The notes beneath the pieces are model-generated. The model searched no databases and was not told where the DNA came from. It worked only from the letters and a program-made list of their open reading frames with translations. Below, piece by piece: positions 46,971-57,373 of a stretch of 64,000 nt of DNA (positions within the stretch are counted from its first letter, which is position 1; every line of letters starts with the position of its first letter). The position numbers were made by a program, and so were the translations under genes. This DNA comes from Aquatica leii (lineage: Eukaryota > Arthropoda > Insecta > Coleoptera > Lampyridae). Where the stretch lies: positions 123,064,895-123,128,894 of the forward strand of contig CM069434.1 of the NCBI GenBank assembly GCA_035610365.1, written 5' to 3'.

Positions 46971-47395
46971 AAGTGTTTAAGAGTCGAGCTCCTGAAAATT
47001 TCCTGTTTAAAAAAATTAGCGTCTAATTGGCAACTGTGGAAACAGAAATACAACATTTATATCTTAGCCAGTGGTAAATCAAACAAAAGTGATGAAGTGA
47101 GTACTACTTAATTGCCTGAGGGATGAAGAAGTACGAATATATAATACTTTCAAATATACCGAAAATGAAAATAAAGACACACTGAAAGTTATGAAAATAA
47201 ACTTATTAAAGAGTTTGTTACTATGCTGTAAAAGTTAGCTGCCTCTTGTGATTTTAAAGAAAAGGATGTTTTGATACGTGACAAAATAATTCTGGGTGTA
47301 AAAGATCCAAGAATTCAAAACAAGTTGTTAGAATCCGGTGATTTAAGTCTAACTGATGTAACTAAAATATGCAGGTCAATGGAAGCAAGTGTCTA
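46971..47395 (+). pseudogene. LTR-retrotransposon gag-like fragment
   Basis: After a broken start near 46964, the sequence reads NWQLWKQKYNIYILASG, then a NCLRDEEVRIYNTFKY segment, and after an internal deletion KLAASCDFKEKDVLIRDKII and GVKDPRIQNKLLESGDLSLT. This matches gag of Ty3/gypsy-type retrotransposons in insects. At least three stops or frameshifts interrupt it. No zinc knuckle, protease or polymerase follows, so only a gag remnant remains. Confidence 0.65.
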
Positions 47396-47848
47396 AACAC
47401 AATAACAAATATCGTTATCAAAATCTATATTGCGACCTGTAGTAAAATGATGTGTAGCAACCGCAAGTAATGACGGAACGACCAGTTTCACTAATGCAGA
47501 CTCACCCACATAAACAAGGAATTTGGTATACAACTTAAAATAAAAGTGTCTTTGGAAGAAAAAAGACTCGATTCCTTTCTTCTTTCTTTTCTTTTGATAG
47601 AAGAGAAACCTCATCAGTAATTTCTTGGACTTTTGCTGGTGCAGTGTTATAAACGAGTTATGATTAGAAAGATTTTTAATTGGCTGTTTAGAAACATGTT
47701 CGTTTAATTGTTGAACAAAAACCATTTTATACGGGTGATGTTTTTTAAATTTTAAATATTTTAGGTCAAAACTTTGAACTATTTGTTTGTCTACTGCCAC
47801 TTGGCGGGTGGATAAACAGATTTTTTTTTTGAAAGTCAAGTAGAACAC
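47393..47848 (-). CDS. hypothetical 151-residue frame, possibly a transposase helix-turn-helix remnant
   Basis: This is the longest open frame in the neighbourhood (minus strand). It contains KFKKHHPYKMVFVQQLNEH, which resembles the linker after the N-terminal helix-turn-helix of mariner/IS630-type transposases (HPYK..LVQ.L pattern). The rest is basic and low-complexity, without DDE motifs. It faces the gag fragment tail to tail. It may be a chance frame. Confidence 0.3.
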   Translation of the reverse strand: MFYLTFKKKICLSTRQVAVDKQIVQSFDLKYLKFKKHHPYKMVFVQQLNEHVSKQPIKNLSNHNSFITLHQQKSKKLLMRFLFYQKKRKKKGIESFFFQRHFYFKLYTKFLVYVGESALVKLVVPSLLAVATHHFTTGRNIDFDNDICYCV

Positions 47849-50800
47849 TTCCCTGTACTGTTGAACGACCCATTACTTATTTTTAAACAGTGGACTGTGT
47901 AATGGGTTCTCTGTTAGAATATTTGTTATTAAATAAACGACAAACTTTAACTTGTGTGCAAATTCTGTCTGCGTAACCGATCAATAGTTGAAGAAAGAAA
48001 CATGAATTTTAAATACTATTCAGCAAATCGGCAAAGTACAACATAAACCTTCGAGGAACAAGTTATAGTCACATTTTTTGACATTTTCGTATTCAGAAAA
48101 ATGAACTTGAACCAAATTCGTTAAAAAAATACGGGTTGCCATTTAAAAACAAATGTAGATGACGTCATAGCTTGGAAACAAAACACGAACAGAAAATGGC
48201 GGAATAAGCAAACAAAATCAACGTGCCCAAGAAAATTTTCTTAAACGTTATCATTTATGAAATAATAAATTTACTATATACTTTGCGAGCTCACTGTATA
48301 ATATTCTAAAAATTTATTTAGATTTAAATTTTGTTTAAAATAAACTTATAAAAATAATGAAATAGAATTAAAAACTTTACTACACCGATAACTAAAGTTA
48401 TGTTAAGACAGGCCTAAAGTTGAGACATGAATAGTAAAACAAATTTTCATAGTTTGTATTCTATAGGTTTACGGCATAAACTTGCTACGGTTATCGATTC
48501 TAAGTTGTTTAAGATAAATTCGTTTATCGTAACACGCTCATTTCCTTACTTAACTAAATTATCAATTCAAAAAAATTAAACATTAGTTTAATTACTAAAG
48601 GAAATGTTATATAAAAAATTGGAAATTTTGTTGATCTAAAGAAAAAAAATTACAAAATGTAAAAATATGTAATCAAACAGTTTTAATTAAACGTTTACAT
48701 ACAATAACGTTTTGCGAAGTTTTAAAACCACTGAGCGTCTAAATATATTGGTTGTCAAATACATTTTACATGCGTGGAATTTTTTGTTATTCTGACAAGT
48801 GCTATTCTTGTGATGGCATAACCATAATTTACTCAAGATTAAAAAGCTTACATATATTGTGTCATTTATCTTTAGAAAAGGGTAAATATAAGGTTACTTT
48901 TAGCAACAAAAACAAATTTTATAAGGCAGCTTTATGTACCAAAAAAAGCAATTTGTAATTTTGCGTCACATGTGATTCATTATTCACGTCACAACTTTCT
49001 TTCGTAAGTCTTTTTTTCAGGAAACTTAACGCCTCATTTAATTGCGGATTTTAAAAAAAATTTAATTACACATTTTTTTAATAAATCTACGCAAAATCAT
49101 GTTGGTTAATGAAATTTTCATTTTACTCTATTTGTAATAAAACGTGTATAACGTAAAATTCAACGAAGGCACCTTAAGTAATAAAAATCCTATAGACACT
49201 CGGCGCCTCTACCAAAATTTTACGAGGACTAAAGCCTCAAAACCCTTCTCAACTTTATAATGTGGAGAAATCCAAGCTCAACCAAAAACTCTGTAAGGTA
49301 ATTTATTCTATAATAAAATTTCTTTTAAAAAACTTGTTCTAATGGCACTTTATAAAGTTTTAGCACAGCGAAACATTAGTTTTCTTTTTAAATATTTCAC
49401 TTTTATAATTACGTTTTAGTAATGCCTCGTTAGTAAAGAGTAATCGTCTTTTTATGTACATCAAAAATTATGAATTTAAACAAGTTGACTTTCTTAATGT
49501 ACTTTTAAGAATCTTTTATAAGATTTCCCCATGAAATCTGATATCGAAATTATAATTTATCTAGTCAGAGTTATCGATTACTTTACCTTTATCTACAACC
49601 CCCAGCTTCTCAAATGTCACCCTTCTTGATTGGGTCTTTATTGATCTCTTAACAAAAAGTCAATTTTATTTTTAGTTTTTTATGGATAATTACGTTAAAA
49701 TTTTAGAACTCTAAATGTATTTTAATTATTGTACATATTACGGGCTTTTATGATGAGCTCTTGCTAAAGAAAGTAATGATAATTATTATTATTGTTACAA
49801 ATGTTTGATTATTTTTATTAATTTGTAGATCAAATAAATCTTTGCATTTATTGTTGTGTTTTAACTGGTAAAATTTAATAAACGCAGTAGAATTTAACTT
49901 TTAATTCTCTTCTAAATTTATAACGCATTTTTACGCGTTACAATTTTTTTACTTCACATTTTACGTTTGTGTAATAAAAATTTTAATTTTTAGTCGAGAT
50001 ACATACTTTACTAAAACTTTTTTAACTAAACTTTTCTCATCAGATATTTGTCAGATGTGACAAAGTAATTGTTTACTGACAGTTTTGCCTAAAGGAGCAT
50101 GGTATTTGCTTCAACTTACTATGTGTAAAGTGGGCAACGTAAATTATTTTACAGGTTGTTCAACAGCATAAACTGAAAAAGTTTTTTCTGTTTTCTTTTT
50201 TAAACGGTAATTTAAATTTATTACGTAACTTTTTACGAGCGGTGAATGTTTAAAATTTGATTTTTTCACTTTGTTTGCAACAGATTTGTTTATACAAATA
50301 TTTGTCAAACTTTTTAAATAAAATGGCGTATTGTTTTATTTTAGCAAATATTGTATTTGTTATTCTGTATAGCTTAGTGTCACTGTAGTGTAAAATAAAT
50401 GTATAAAAGGTAGCGAAAAAACTTTTTTTAATAAAAACCGTCACAAAGATGGTAAATTTCAAATTTTTTTTTGAGTTTGTATTGGTTGCATTAAAAATTT
50501 TTAGAAAACATATCAATTCTAAACTATACTTTAGTGAATTGAATGTGCATTAAAATCATCTCTTCACATTTGTTTTTACTTTTAACCGTCGTATTGATAT
50601 CTGATCATTGCATTTAAAAAATCGTTGTTATATAGTTATAGTTTTATAGGTCGTTGTCAATATTTATTCATTGATCAAAGCAATACTTTTGTGCAAAAAC
50701 TTATCTCAAAAACATTAACTAAACGTAACCAAAAACAAACTTCTGGTTTTTTATTCATCTTAATGCTTTTCATTTCAATGATTAAAGTAAAATATGAATC

Positions 50801-51160
50801 AAATATTCGCTTATAGAAATTTTACCACTAATGTATTTAAAATGTTTATCTTTTATTTCAACAATATTATAAAAACGTAAATTGCACTAAAAACAAGTGC
50901 CTAATAATAAATTAAAAAAAAAAATTAAAAATTACATTTTTTGTAAAAACCTCAATTTAATTTGTAATATTTTGGTGTGTTTGTGTATTTTTTTACATCG
51001 TTCTGTACACAAGAAACACAAACAAACAAAACGACTCAAAGTATAACTATTTGCAGAAGTTTTATTTGTTGGAAAAATCTCAACAACCCTTCATTGTCAT
51101 TATCCACTAATAAACGTTTATTTTTGATGATCTGTAAACTTTTATAGCAATTAAGGCCAA
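47849..51160. other. no gene recognised; AT-rich
   Basis: There are only short, low-complexity frames rich in Lys, Phe and Ile on both strands. I see no repeats or RNA genes. Confidence 0.5.
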
Positions 51161-51169
51161 TCTTGTTGT

Positions 51170-51515
51170 TAACTTGTAAAGCTAAACAAATGTCTCTTAT
51201 AGTATGTTTATTTTAAAGAATATCTGTAGCAACACTAAATTTTTCTAAACATCAATCTTCAAAACGATTTTTTTTTGTTTGCCCAATATATACTTGATTA
51301 CTGTCTTTACACTAATTATCTGTACTTATTATTTATCTTGCAGTTCCACTAAGTCTTTAAGATTACCTAACAAACTTTGTAAACTGTCATTAGAATTTGT
51401 AACTAGTCTAAAATTTAATTTTGAAAATATTTTAGAAAAACAGCTTGTATATGCGGGGTAATTTGGTATTTTAACATATTTTTTATCTATTTTCTTATCG
51501 TGTACTAAACCCAGA
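51170..51515 (-). pseudogene. second-lineage Penelope-like GIY-YIG fragment
   Basis: On the minus strand I read KKYVKIPNYPAYTSCFSKIF, FRLVTNSNDSLQSLLGNLKD, then C.DSNQVYIGQTKKNRFE. The LLGN.KD linker followed by a Cys-rich YIGQTK segment is the arrangement upstream of and within the GIY-YIG domain of Penelope-like proteins. The sequence differs clearly from the family at 1-374 and 5115-5615, so it is another lineage. A stop lies before the GIY part. Only this fragment is visible. Confidence 0.5.
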
Positions 51516-51944
51516 TAGGCCCAAGAAACTTTTTTAACAAATTTTTAGTAACCAATCTATATTTTCGATAACGTTTAAAAATCATAAAAAAAAGGATACT
51601 GGATATATACCCAATCAAATTTAAAATACTAAGTAATGGAAGATATTTAATTGTAATATTAATAATGTTTCAAAAAATACATGGAAAATAAGTACCTTAC
51701 ATAAAGGCTTACCATACATTTTCTACATCTTGTAGAAAGTTGGCAAATGATTCACTTTGTCGTACCGCAATTTTACATTTTCTAATGAAGAGGGTTTGTT
51801 AACCATACTATTATCCAAACTTAAATCACAATTTCTGAGCAGATTTTTTCTTATAGTACCAGTACGCTTTATGCCCTTTTCTGTAAGTAGATCGATTAAT
51901 AGTAAGTTCGAAAAAAATTATCGAAATAAATATTGACTGGTAAC

Positions 51945-53152
51945 CAGAGCTGGGCAGTAGTTAACTACAAAGTAGTTAAGCTACTAATCTAACTACTTTT
52001 TTGTTGACGATAGTTGTATTCTATATATTCAAGTTACTTTAATTTAATAATGTAACTGTAGTTGGAATAAATTACTTTTTTCGTGTAATCGTATTTAAAA
52101 AGTAGTTAGCTACCTTATTTTAACTACAAAAATAGTTAAACTACTTTGTTAATAGCTTAACTACTTTACTAGTAATTAAACTACTTTATTAGCGGCTTCA
52201 ATTACATGCAATGTGGCTACAATTATTCAGCTTCCATTGCAGTTTCGCAGATTAAAACGTGTCCTTCAAGTGATGAACGGTAACGCAGAAGTAAACATAT
52301 GGATGTAGACTTTCAAAAAATTTTTATAAATGCAGCAAACCTAATTTGTTTCGAAATGTTAAATGCCACTGATCTAAACGTAAACAAAGTATTACTTCAA
52401 CAAAATGAAAGTTTTTTTGATTTTGATGAACCTGGTTTGTCTAAAAAGTTACACATTTCTTCTGATACTGAGAATGAACATGCTCACAAAACCAGATGAA
52501 TAGAACTGGAATTGTTAAAACACTTGGAAGATAACAGAATTCATATATCTATGTAAGATGATTATAAGATTATTAAAAAAATGTTCATTATAGATATAGT
52601 ACAATTTTACCTTCATCAGCTGCTGTCGAGCGATTATTTTTGTTTTTCATTCATAAATTCGCTCAAAAGAAACGCTGATGCTATTTTTGAATAGTTACTT
52701 TTATGAAAAGGAAATAAATATTGAATACCACAATTAGTTTATTATTTTAAGTTCTGTTTTTTTAAAGGTTTATTTTATTAATTTTTTTTTTGAGAATTTG
52801 TAATAAAATAGATATACATGATAGTAGAATAATAGTACTTACGTTAAAATTGTTTTACTGTGTAAGTATGATTGATTTACTTTGTCTTCTTTAATGTAAT
52901 AATAATTCAGTGTCTATAGGTACTTATGTTTATATGACTGAAAGTGGTATAACATAAATCGTCTCAGAACTACATTTTCTACAAGTAGTTGAAAAAAATA
53001 ACTTATATTTTAGAATACAACTGTTGAGTAGTTAGTAACCTAACTACTTTTCGATTTACGGTAGTTAGTAGTTAGTAACTTACACTACTTTTAAAAATTA
53101 GTAACTTTAGTTAGTAGTTAACTACTTTTACAAAGTAACTTGCCCAGCTCTG
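51945..53152 (+). mobile_element. hAT element C, 1.2 kb, with 8-bp target duplication
   Basis: The left end CAGAGCTGGGCAGTAGTTAA and right end (inward) CAGAGCTGGGCAAGTTACTT are terminal inverted repeats, rich in AGTTA-type subterminal repeats. CTGGTAAC flanks both sides exactly (51937-51944 and 53153-53160). It interrupts the piggyBac-like pseudogene, so it is younger than that element. Only a small piece of transposase remains inside. Confidence 0.92.
52299..52730 (+). pseudogene. hAT transposase dimerisation-domain fragment (element C)
   Basis: An open stretch from 52299 (66 residues ending at 52499) precedes KMF and TILPSSAAVERLF (52590-52640), a hallmark of the hAT C-terminal dimerisation domain, followed by an IH...K(K)R segment corresponding to IHSPKRN. 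The catalytic core is missing. The frame shifts between segments, so this is a deletion derivative that could only be mobilised by a related transposase elsewhere. Confidence 0.75.
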
Positions 53153-54129
53153 CTGGTAACTTATGCTGAGAAAATAAAACATTAGTATACGGTATAACAA
53201 TAGAATGTCTATGATCTAAAAATTCACATCCACTTTGGATTTCAGATTTAGCCTCTTAATGCGGTTAATTCCAAAGTACATAACCGGTAGAAGTTGTACC
53301 GATTCACAACTTATAACCATATCGGAGCGGTTTTCTTCTTATGAACTGCTTGCCTCCATGACGGTCAAAGTATGGAGCCATGGCTTCATCAATGCAATGA
53401 AATTCTTCACAAGGAACGATTTCCAAGAAACGCTTATTCATTTTAGTAAGAAAGGTCGAACTTTAGCAAAGCTATCAATCTTGTCCAATTTATCATTATT
53501 GCAACAATGTAAGTTTGATAATATGTGTTCGAATCTGTTTTGAGACTTGGATCTAAAACTATATTATTGTAAAAAAATTTTTAATTTTTCCACATCCTCG
53601 GATATAAAACATAACCACTTAGAAGTAATATACCAAAAAAAAAACTTTTATTTTTGATAGGCTCACATATGCCTAGTGATTTTTTCTTGCTGTTTCTGTT
53701 TATTAGTGCAGCTTACAAACATATCGGAGTCAATAAAATTTTCAAAATTTTTTTTAAGGAATAGGCTGTTTTGGGTTAAATTAAAATTTTGCCATTCATT
53801 AAAACCCACATTGTCTAAAGTTGTCTTTGACCACCCATGTTTTTTTTTCATTTGAAGATAGTGGCTAATTCCATCTAAAGATTCATTGAGTTGCGACAAT
53901 CTTCTCTGTCTCATTCCGCCTCACTTACTTTGTCATTACTTATTACTTTGATTAAAAATTTTAGCGTCCGTTCTAAGTTGAGAACCAGCTAAATTATTAA
54001 CCAAAGCATTGTCTTTGTCACCTGAATCTTCGTCAGTGAGAGCATCATTGGAATTTGTTGGCGGCATAATTACTTCCACAGGGGTTTTTTAGTCTTCATC
54101 GTTATTTTTAATCACTTGCAACAACTGAT

Positions 54130-55217
54130 CCAAAGTAACTTCAAAAACATGTTCTTTTTTTTATTAATTTGGTTTACTGAATAAAAACGTAAAACGAAAT
54201 TCAAATATCAAAAAAATGTTTTTTTATCTCCCGTAGTTTTGTTAAAATATTTTGTTAATGTTTTCAAATTCAATTAAATTCAAATTCAATATGATTTACA
54301 TTTTTTTCAATTTCTCAAGCTAGAATCAAAATAACAAGACAAAAACGATTTTTTTTCAAAATTTAACTATAGCTTTAATTTATGAACCCAATGAGGTCAT
54401 ATTTAAAAAACGTAAATATAGACAATTTTTGTACATTTTTTTTATTGAAGTTATATAATAATAAATATATAAAAAAAAATTTAATGTTCAAATTGATGTT
54501 AGTTAGTCTTGAACTCAATACTTGTTGCTGCAATGGTTTCGTTTTAGGAGATTGTACAACTTCTTGCTGTAACTGTGTTTAGATTTACTCGAGTCAAGAT
54601 TTGTTTTTGTTTATTTTTAAAATGTCTGGATTGCGTGCGAAAGCAAATGGGGCAGCTGGAGGGGAAAGATGTAAAAATGTTGCGTCTACATCTTTTTTTT
54701 TATAATCGTTGAATAGACACCCGCCATTTACCAACGTCGATCATATTAACACGTAACGTAACCTGAAATTTCCTGCATTGACAAACTTTTACTTTCTGCA
54801 ACAAAAAAAAATTAAATGAGTAAACCTCTCTTGAATTAATTATTTGAGATGTTAGGATAAAATTTCATGTAAATGTCACATATTGTGTAAGTAATTTTTC
54901 AAAAAAAAAACAATAATCAAATAAATAATTCAAAAATTAATTAACAGAATATATCAATACAGTAACAAGATTATAACTTTTCTTAAATAAGTTTAAATTA
55001 AAAGGAGATATCAAGTTTATTCGAATGTATATACGTAAGAACAGTACGCTATCTATAACAATACAAAAAAATTATACTTCTTTTTGTCCAAAACTAGGAA
55101 AATTTGTTGTATGCACTTCACATCACGTCTAATACAGAACTAACTAACTAAAACTAACTAATTCTGTGACGTTGTTCAGATACCACAAATTTTGTTAATT
55201 TTTTACAGTCTTCTTAA
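54130..55217. other. no gene recognised; AT-rich
   Basis: Only chance frames are present. A mildly GC-richer block lies at 54625-54700, without a recognisable motif. Confidence 0.5.
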
Positions 55218-55279
55218 ATGATCTTAGGGACTCCCGGTCCACATGGTACAGAAATCGTAAATGTGAATGTATACGGCAT

Positions 55280-55848
55280 TCTTTACAAGATATTCTATTG
55301 CGGTCTTATCTCTGGTTTAATACGTGCGTATTTTTCAAGTGGATATACATATACTGTTCTAAGACTATTTCAAAAGGTATTCTTTTGTATAATAGAGATA
55401 AGTATGCATCTGTACCAGTTGCTCATTCAGTTTACTTAATGGAAACGTATGACAATGTACTGTTGCTATTGGGAAAAATTATATGTGACGACGACAAATA
55501 GTAACAACGTGGAGGTTTAAAACTTTTATGTATGTTAATGAGCCAACAAAGTAGTGCACTAGAATGCCATGTTTAATTTGTGAATAGAGCCAAAACTCCG
55601 TATTAGACAAAATACAGTAGCATTTAAGGCACAATCTTACAACGGAATCACAAAATATTTTGCATGAAAGTTTAGTAAAGGCACATAAAATATTTTTAAT
55701 TCCATTGCATATCAAATTAGATACCTTGAAGCAATTTGTAAAAACACTTAATAAAGATGAAACGTGCTCTCAGTATCTTTGCAGCAATTTTTTCGGTTTA
55801 ACTGATGTAAACCCAAAGAAGGTTTTTGAATTTAAAAATTGCCGTTAA
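55280..55848 (+). pseudogene. family Y repetitive ORF, second fragment
   Basis: In overlapping frames I read GILLYNRDKYASVPVAHSVY and LMETYDNVLLLLGKI, then LKLLCMLMSQQ, an NRAKT segment, and finally IFLIPLHIKLDTLKQFVKTL and NKDETCSQYLC to 55848. This is the ordered core of the same repetitive insect ORF seen N-terminally at 41848-42010. Several stops interrupt it (near 55500, 55558 and 55590). Function is unknown to me; multi-copy occurrence suggests a mobile-element origin. Confidence 0.55.
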
Positions 55849-55938
55849 AAAGTAAGGCTGCATTGATTAGAAAAAATTATAGCAAAAAAGTATGTACATA
55901 AAACTTGTTATCATTGCATTGTATAGACATAGTTATAT

Positions 55939-56471
55939 TGTTACGTATTTATTTATTAAAAACTAATTTATTTAAACGACTAATAATACGTTTACTTATT
56001 CTAGAAATATGTACACTTTTAAATTAACCGAACTAATTAAATTTAAATATCTAAGGATAAAAACTTACAGAAATTTATATAAAACAATAATATGCTATCA
56101 CTTACGCGACGATAAGATAAAGCCACTAACTTGTTTGTTTACACTATAAGTCACGTTCACTCGATTCGGTGTACACTGTTATTTATTTAAAACTTCGCAC
56201 GTGCTAATCACTTATTTATCTTCACTTGAATAATCTTCTTAATACAGCTGCATTCGCGTTACGACAATAACTGACCTACGACTTCTTTCTTCGGTATTTA
56301 TAGACATCGGCGAATCCTTCTCGAGCGTTCCCTACTTTTCGCTATATCTTCTAGAAAATGGATAACAGCTTCTAGAAGGCTCTTGCATTTATAAATAATT
56401 TCTCGAACGTTTCAATATGTATCAACTACATTGTTATATTATTATTGTTTAATTAATAGCATCTAGTAACA
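55939..56471 (-). mobile_element. solo LTR B, 533 bp
   Basis: Read on the minus strand it starts TGTTACTAGATG at 56471 and ends ACGTAACA at 55939, giving 6-bp inverted TG...CA termini. It matches LTR A (32600-34501). It has TATAAATA and a TCAGTT initiator at the right spacing. Flanking target duplication is not evident, and no internal retrotransposon sequence adjoins either side. Confidence 0.72.
56269..56302 (-). promoter_or_regulatory. LTR B core promoter
   Basis: TATAAATA (complement of 56295-56302) is followed 30 bases downstream by initiator TCAGTT (complement of 56269-56274). The arrangement is conserved in LTR A. Confidence 0.6.
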
Positions 56472-57229
56472 GATAATTTTGATTAATTTTATATAAATCA
56501 TAGTACGATGTAAAAGACTGCAAGAATTTTGCGAGCAAAAGTAAGACCTTTGATTCAAAACTAAAAGCAAGATTAAATGTCTGTTACCAAAACCAAGATC
56601 AAGACCAAACGATGTTCTTGTAGTTTAGAGACTATAGCAAAACGACCTTCACTGTGCGCAATACTCGTTCTTGCTGAAACTATCATTTACTTTTTCCGTA
56701 ATTTAGATTGTGTGGCGTTACGTCATTTTCTTTCTAAATCTTCGATAAACAATTTTTCTTCCATCGTCATTTATCATTAAATTGGATAGACGAGCGTACA
56801 AACGTTTAAAAAAAGATCCACACCACGAGACAATTGCCTTTTTAATATGTATGACCTACTACTACTATTTTGGATTATTTGTAATCGGACAAGGTTTGAC
56901 GTTATGTTATTTTTTTATCAAAGCAAATTGTCACGTCTACAGCATGTGTCACATGCGTGTCATTAGGTAGAAGGCAAGTAATTTCGTTTGGAGATCAAAT
57001 GCAATTTTAACTTCATATCATTTAAAACCCCTTTTACAATGCGTTTCAGTATGATTATCAAATATATGGTTTTTAATACATATTATTTCAATAAGTATGT
57101 TACATCGCTAACAAAAATGTTGGTACTACGTCACCTAAGCGAATTTCCAATTTTACGTAAGACGAGTACTACTCTGTGTTATATGTTGTTATTCTGAATG
57201 CATCAAAAAATTAAAATTAACGGCTGCAC
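56472..57229. other. no gene recognised
   Basis: Three adjacent short plus-strand frames (56577, 56782, 56988) have no recognisable motifs. Confidence 0.5.
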
Positions 57230-57373
57230 TGTCTAGGGACGCTGCTGTTTGTCATTTCACTTTACGGGTAGGGGTAAACACGAGACAGGAAGTAACGGCC
57301 ATTTTACTCGCTTTTTATCTGTTCAAAAACCGCGGAGAACGTTCGTGTACCTGTGTTATTTAAGGCATGTAAG
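57230..57373 (+). promoter_or_regulatory. candidate promoter and non-coding first exon
   Basis: This is a local rise in GC content with a GGCCATTTT box near 57298 and a GGCATGTAAGTAG sequence at 57363-57375 that would make a good splice donor. It could be the 5' end of a host or element transcript running to the right, but no downstream exon is recognised. Confidence 0.2.

Larger units (their letters stand above)
51720..54100 (-). pseudogene. piggyBac-like transposase, degraded and split by hAT element C
   Basis: Minus strand, N to C: acidic ALTDEDSGDKDNALVNNLAG (near 54010); a SLFLKKNFENFIDSDMF region; HILSNLHCCNNDKLDKIDSF and FAKVRPFL (about 53530-53440); HCIDEAMAPYFDRHGGKQFI, RRKPLRYGYKL with the first catalytic aspartate; and TGYV. 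The frame then reaches the hAT insertion (51945-53152). Beyond it, YFDNFF (second aspartate) and LTEKGIKRTGTIRKN resume, ending near 51720. Stops and frameshifts are frequent. These are the expected ordered motifs of PGBD-type transposases, which cut and paste at TTAA. The C-terminal cysteine-rich domain is not seen. Confidence 0.82.

Noticed and set aside
47849-51160. Possible host gene in the longer AT-rich frames
   Set aside because: Frames are under 90 residues, low-complexity and without motifs or splice structure.
53235-53543. 102-residue plus-strand frame as a gene
   Set aside because: It is the antisense shadow of the piggyBac-like transposase, whose motifs read clearly on the minus strand.
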